A DNA stretch of 64,000 nt from Rotaria macrura. Lineage: Eukaryota; Rotifera; Eurotatoria; Philodinida; Philodinidae. The translations under genes were made by a program, and so were the position numbers. The stretch is from the NCBI GenBank assembly GCA_900239685.1, contig OENT01000212.1, positions 11,186-75,185 of the forward strand, in the 5' to 3' direction. Under the pieces are notes generated by a model. It was not told the DNA's origin, ran no database searches, and saw nothing but the letters and a program-made list of their open reading frames with translations. Positions 60,120 to 64,000 of the stretch are shown here, in pieces. Positions within the stretch are counted from its first letter, which is position 1. Each line of letters opens with the position of its first letter.

Positions 60120-61033
60120 TGAGGTTCGCAACGTACATGAGTAAAATCAATAATTGTTGGTTTTCACTTTGCAGTTTTTTATGCATAATATTTTCACTAC
60201 TTCATTAAAAATCCGTAAAATTAATAATGTTGTCCCATTGAGAAAACTTGACTTGAAAATTCTCATTTATATATTTTTATTAGTATAGGCAAAAGATTTC
60301 ACTCAATCACATGTTATTTCAGAGATCCGAACCTGATTTGCAAACATTTAGTTTAAGGTTATTTCTCTATTTTGTGTTGCGTCTCAAGATTTATGAAAAA
60401 TTCTCTTTAATGTTTCTCAAGTCGTTTGCGAGTACCAACAAGCAGCTGGTATTAATCCCAATCCAACGATATAATGTCGGCAGCATTCGGACATGTATGT
60501 GTGAGCCACTATTGTTCTATAGAAATCCGTAACGGTATTACGTTCCGAGGTGGAAATACGAATGACAATGTATGCTTTTTCACAGTGTGCACTTGAATAA
60601 ACGTGGACAGAAAAGTAAAAGAGAATATAGACAAGCCTGATTAAACTTGGGTGAGTAGAGAATGATAAAAGCTACCATAAGTATACCAACCGTCAATCAA
60701 TAGGATCCCTCCCCATGGTACAAATGAGAAATGTATAGGCTTGACCATCTAGTTGAGAGGATATAGATAATCAGTTTTTTCGAAGTAAATGGGAATAATT
60801 CTACTTCGTAAACATCTATGGACCAAAATCACCCTTCGATATTTCATAAGATGCTCGAGACAGTACGAAATTAGATGTATTATTTATTTTTATCTCTTGT
60901 GTTCAAGGGTTACAGATTGTTCGGGGTGAAATTTGAGACAACTGCTTCAAGACATGGGTACAACTCGGCTCTCGCATGATCAATTTTGAATCTTATGAAA
61001 TAGACTACTGCCACGGAATATTCTATTACTAAT
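60120..61033. other. Non-coding spacer before the third receptor
   Basis: AT-rich leader of the 61.0-kb receptor gene. A 73-codon ORF at 60311-60532 has no recognisable motif. Confidence 0.4.
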
Positions 61034-61960
61034 ATGGATACCAAAGTAGTTCTTGACATTATATTTTTAATCTCATTTCTCGTGGGTGTTTTAATACCTA
61101 TCGTTATTCTCATTGCCGTTTTTTTGAACTACCACCGATTCAAATTTCATGTCGACGTACTATTAGCATCGAACACGTATGTGGCTATAATCATGAGTTA
61201 TATCGTCTTGATTGATCTTTATGCTAGTACTTTATATGGTGATCTTTCTCCATCTGCTAATCTCGAAAGTAGTTGGTGTAAGATACGGTTTTATTTATTA
61301 ATCACTCTTATCTTCGTAATGTACTATTCATATGTTGTTCAAGCATTATTTAGATGCTTTAAAGTAATATTCTATAGAAGAAAGTATCTACAATCGTTTC
61401 AATTTACTCTTTACGCTATAATTGCTCAATGGTCAATCGCGATTTTAGTTATAGTTCCAGCTTTTTTTTTGAATAGTATCGAATATCTACCAACTGAACG
61501 AAATTGTCAAATTTCTTTCAGAAATACACGTGGTTTCGTCTGGCTATTTGGAATTGGATTCATGCTTCCGATGAGTGTCATATTTATAATCTATGTTTCT
61601 ATCATTCGATTTACTCGTCGAACAAGCCATCTTCAGCAGCAACGAGTAATTTCAAATCAGCGAGATATTACGGTTCTCAAACGAATTCTCTTGATTTTGC
61701 TTTGCTTGATTTTATTCGGTGTGCCGACGGTTGTCATCATAGTCATCTATTGGATCACAGATTCCATTGTACCATTTGCTTATTATGTACAAGATTACGG
61801 TTGCTCTTTGGGTCTAGTACTTCAAGCCATAGTTTTGGCTTTTGTAACACCTCAGATTAGAGCTCTGTTCAAACGAAATGGAAGGCGAATCGACCCAATC
61901 AGGCTGACTGAAATTACTAGGCCACGGGTAGTTCATGTTCAGACAGAAATACAACTTTAG
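61034..61960 (+). CDS. Rhodopsin-like seven-transmembrane receptor, intronless
   Basis: A 308-residue protein with seven hydrophobic helices: about 7-31, 40-62, 84-106 (YLLITLIFVMYYSYVVQALF), 122-146, 165-190 (FVWLFGIGFMLPMSVIFIIY), 213-238 (ILLILLCLILFGVPTVVIIV) and 247-273. Helix 3 ends ALFRCFKVIF, replacing DRY by FRC, a form common in the expanded orphan receptors of rotifers. The helix-3 cysteine (SSWCKIRF) and loop-2 cysteine (ERNCQIS) can form the standard disulphide. The N-terminus is very short and has no signal peptide. The basic third loop (RRTSHLQQQR ... RDITVLKRI) would face G proteins. The C-terminal tail, about 30 residues, is basic. It differs clearly from the receptors at 0.9 and 12.1 kb, so this is not a local tandem duplicate. 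Ligand unknown. The start is the only reasonable Met before helix 1. Confidence 0.87.
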   Translation: MDTKVVLDIIFLISFLVGVLIPIVILIAVFLNYHRFKFHVDVLLASNTYVAIIMSYIVLIDLYASTLYGDLSPSANLESSWCKIRFYLLITLIFVMYYSYVVQALFRCFKVIFYRRKYLQSFQFTLYAIIAQWSIAILVIVPAFFLNSIEYLPTERNCQISFRNTRGFVWLFGIGFMLPMSVIFIIYVSIIRFTRRTSHLQQQRVISNQRDITVLKRILLILLCLILFGVPTVVIIVIYWITDSIVPFAYYVQDYGCSLGLVLQAIVLAFVTPQIRALFKRNGRRIDPIRLTEITRPRVVHVQTEIQL

Positions 61961-63561
61961 CTCAATCTTGACATTTTTTACTCTAATCTCACTTAATGTA
62001 TCTATTCTTTTCTCAATGTTGTCTTATGAATTCAATATGGTATATCTTTATTTTATCTGAAACAATAACCTTGCGTCTGCAATGTGGGTTTGGGTTGTGA
62101 AGTTGGAAAACATCGGATGTCAAAATCTCGAAAAGGAAAAATCCGGAATTTTTTCAAAAAGTCTGTTCGAAAGCGATATGATTGAGACGCATAGCCCATC
62201 GGTTTTCATACGTCTTGCGTGTGAGTTTTAGGGATGACTTTCTACTGACTTTCATGCACATTGATACTCACATCCATATACGGACTCACAATCTAGCGTT
62301 ATCCACGTTCACACTCAACAATAAGCCTCTCGCAAGATGGACTCCAAACACTTTCAGCTTGATTTGATAACCCAGAGTTCGAGGCTCAAGAATATTCACA
62401 AGGTTTTTCTTTCTTCGTTGAGAAAGCTGTAAAAAATAAATTCATCATTGTATGTCAATTCCACGTAGCAGGTTTTTCATTTTATTTGAATGAACTGAGT
62501 AAAAATTCACAATGTATGACACTACTAATTAGAACTAAAATATGAAATTTTTTTCATCTATTTTTAATATTCCTGCATTCCGTAAAAAATTTCTTCCTTT
62601 GCTTATCTTTTACAAAGTAACTGATGGAAAGTGCAACATTGGAGTGTCTCCTACAGTCTAACTCAATATAAAATATTTTCGATATTTGCCACTTAATCAA
62701 ATTAGTCAATGGCATGTATGACTCAGGAATAAAAATGATATAATCATATACATCAATTTTTGAATGCTTCAAGTAGTAATAAAAATACTCGATGGTAATG
62801 TAATAAGATAGTATCAAGAAACTCAATAAAATCTGCTGACTAAATAAATTGAAAAATACCTGAGTAAAGAAGAGAGAATAACTTAACATAAAACGGAGGA
62901 ATATTTTTTTGTTAACATGATGTCATGTATGATATTGGAGAAAACAAAGAACGTAAAAATGAAACAGAAAAGGTACATAGACAACAAGTCATGCTCAATT
63001 GGTTTAATGGCTTGACCGAATATTTATTCTTATCATGTCATCAATCAAGAAACATCAATATTATGAAATGCCTGTGTAGATGAATCACAATCATTTACTT
63101 CAATGGAAGTATCTCTCGTTGTTTTACACTATCATCCTTGTTTTATTTTCCTCTCACTTGGAAGGAAAAAACCCAAGTCATGCTTGTATTTCAATATGGA
63201 CGAAGGTACATATAAAAGCAACGAAATTTTATACTTCTCATCGATTATTTTACTTAGTATGCATACTTCCCCACTGAGCTTTAGTTTTTGATTGAGAATT
63301 TTCTTTCTCTATCTGTCATTTACTCTGGATACCTCATAGAAATATCTCAACTTTTTCGAAGACTGCACTGAAAAATCTATTGCTCGAGAATATTAGACAA
63401 AATTTAGCAGTTTAAAACTTAAAGTATGTGACTGTGAAATAATTCTGAATCTAACTTTTCTATAGAGCTACAATGATAATGTTTTATTTGAATATTAGTT
63501 TTTATTCAACTCATTCACATAGTTGACCATTTGAAATAAATTACTATTTTATAGAATAACA
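61961..63561. other. Non-coding spacer before the kinase gene
   Basis: A G-rich patch (ATGTGGGTTTGGGTTGTG) begins near 62082. A 111-codon minus ORF at 62554-62889 starts with a hydrophobic stretch but has no known motif and is left uncalled. A TTTATAG just before the kinase start (63549-63555) could be a splice acceptor in the 5' untranslated region. Confidence 0.4.
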
Positions 63562-64000
63562 ATGTCATTACTCGTCGATTCTATGAGAGCTCAAGATATT
63601 CATACGTATATGAGAGAAGCAATTGACACTCAAATTATAGCAGATTATGATCTACGAGATAGGTCAGAATCAAAAGAAATCAATGAATTTATACTTGATT
63701 TCGATGTGAAGAAAAGGAATGGACGACCATTATTTCACACACATGAAAAAACAATTTATGCTGCCGAATGGTTACCAACCAGTCTTAATCGACCACAAAT
63801 AGTTCTGTTAAAACTCGATGGTATCCAAGCGAGAAAAGAAGCATCATTTTATCTTCGTTTAAATCATCATTTGAATATTGTTCGAACATTTGGTTTCGTA
63901 TTGGATAACAATCATAATCAATGTACAAATTCTATCATGTTGCTTCAAGAACTTGCTTCATTAGGCAATTTATATGAACTATTACAAGAGAAAAAGATCA
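63562..64000 (+). CDS. Protein kinase, N-terminal part, runs off the window
   Basis: 146 codons are open from ATG at 63562 to the window edge, with no stop. After about 70 residues of unknown N-terminal sequence the kinase N-lobe begins. IVLLKLDG holds the candidate ATP-binding lysine (K84), followed by a helix C-like stretch (ARKEASFYLRLNHHLNIVRT) with Glu93 as candidate partner. LNHHLNIVRTFGF is the typical H-NIV beta-4 start, and MLLQELASLGNLYELLQEKK matches the hinge and helix D (M-E-a-x-G-x-L-x-x-L). A normal glycine-rich loop is not obvious: AAEWLPTSLNRPQ takes its place. That may mean a diverged loop. The catalytic loop and activation segment lie outside the window, so Ser/Thr versus Tyr specificity cannot be decided; the style is of the tyrosine-kinase-like metazoan families. 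Confidence 0.8.
   Translation, partial: MSLLVDSMRAQDIHTYMREAIDTQIIADYDLRDRSESKEINEFILDFDVKKRNGRPLFHTHEKTIYAAEWLPTSLNRPQIVLLKLDGIQARKEASFYLRLNHHLNIVRTFGFVLDNNHNQCTNSIMLLQELASLGNLYELLQEKKI

Noticed and set aside
58800-60186. Five overlapping ORFs of 74-161 codons on both strands
   Set aside because: All lie in GC-rich repeat islands where stops are rare, and their products are low-complexity mirror readings of TTCCGG-type sequence.
62554-62889. 111-codon minus ORF with a hydrophobic start
   Set aside because: No recognisable motif; AT-rich DNA readily yields hydrophobic Phe/Ile/Tyr-rich frames.
1-64000. Retrovirus-like, Polinton-like or Penelope/Athena elements, CRISPR arrays, rRNA
   Set aside because: No long terminal repeats, reverse transcriptase, capsid-like or envelope-like frames, spaced direct repeats or rRNA-like stretches were noticed; this is a by-eye negative.

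Overview
The window looks like nuclear DNA of a bdelloid rotifer, most likely from an AT-rich, Rotaria-like lineage. The evidence is as follows. Introns are short (about 47-52 bp) with GT-AG ends, and polyadenylation signals are AATAAA. The gene families are ones bdelloids have in large numbers: an ADP-ribosyltransferase fused to tetratricopeptide repeats, an LDLa/EGF ectodomain fused to a seven-helix receptor, further rhodopsin-like receptors, F-box/leucine-rich-repeat-like relics and a metazoan-type kinase. There are also scattered tracts resembling TGTGGG, the repeat reported at bdelloid telomeres. No bacterial operons, rRNA genes or CRISPR arrays were seen, and no retrovirus-like or Polinton-like element was recognised. 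The genus is an inference.

Layout. 0.9-5.6 kb, minus strand: a large LDLa/EGF/7TM receptor gene, open throughout except for one in-frame TGA. 5.6-12.1 kb: gene-poor. 12.1-18.4 kb, plus strand: a rhodopsin-like receptor whose last intron has grown to about 5.2 kb because it holds a nest of DNA transposons. The nest is an outer TA-flanked element with inverted ends, containing a foldback element, a decayed DD34D mariner, a Tc1-like transposase remnant, and a second foldback with a further one inside it. 18.4-24.8 kb: mostly non-coding, with one weak ORF. 24.8-25.4 kb, minus: a DUF1771-Smr protein. 25.4-30 kb: non-coding, holding one copy of a 426-bp dispersed repeat. 30.0-33.7 kb, plus: an intact ADP-ribosyltransferase-TPR gene. 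35.6-36.4 kb: an F-box/LRR-like relic. 38.3-38.7 kb: the second repeat copy. 40.9-41.2 kb: a degenerate 62-bp tandem repeat. 43.2-43.4 kb, plus: a small EF-hand protein. 47.4 kb: a tRNA-like gene. 47.7-50.0 kb, minus: a fossil ADP-ribosyltransferase-TPR gene. 51.2-52.0 kb, plus: a secreted cysteine-rich protein. 54.2-55.3 kb, plus: a four-exon astacin protease. 58.8-60.1 kb: GC-rich, TTCCGG-laden islands. 61.0-62.0 kb, plus: a third 7TM receptor. 63.6 kb to the end, plus: the start of a protein kinase.

The genes do not form an operon or an obvious pathway. They are independently transcribed members of expanded families for sensing (three 7TM receptors, a kinase), signalling (EF-hand, ADP-ribosyltransferase), secretion (astacin, cysteine-rich protein) and nucleic-acid handling (Smr). 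Long AT-rich spacers full of short transposon-derived inverted repeats separate them. The most unusual features are the nested transposons inside one receptor intron and a scattered family of short, telomere-like G-rich/C-rich inverted pairs. One of these pairs looks like an insertion when the two copies of the 426-bp repeat are compared.

All coordinates and motifs were read by eye. No alignment, HMM or structure program was run.
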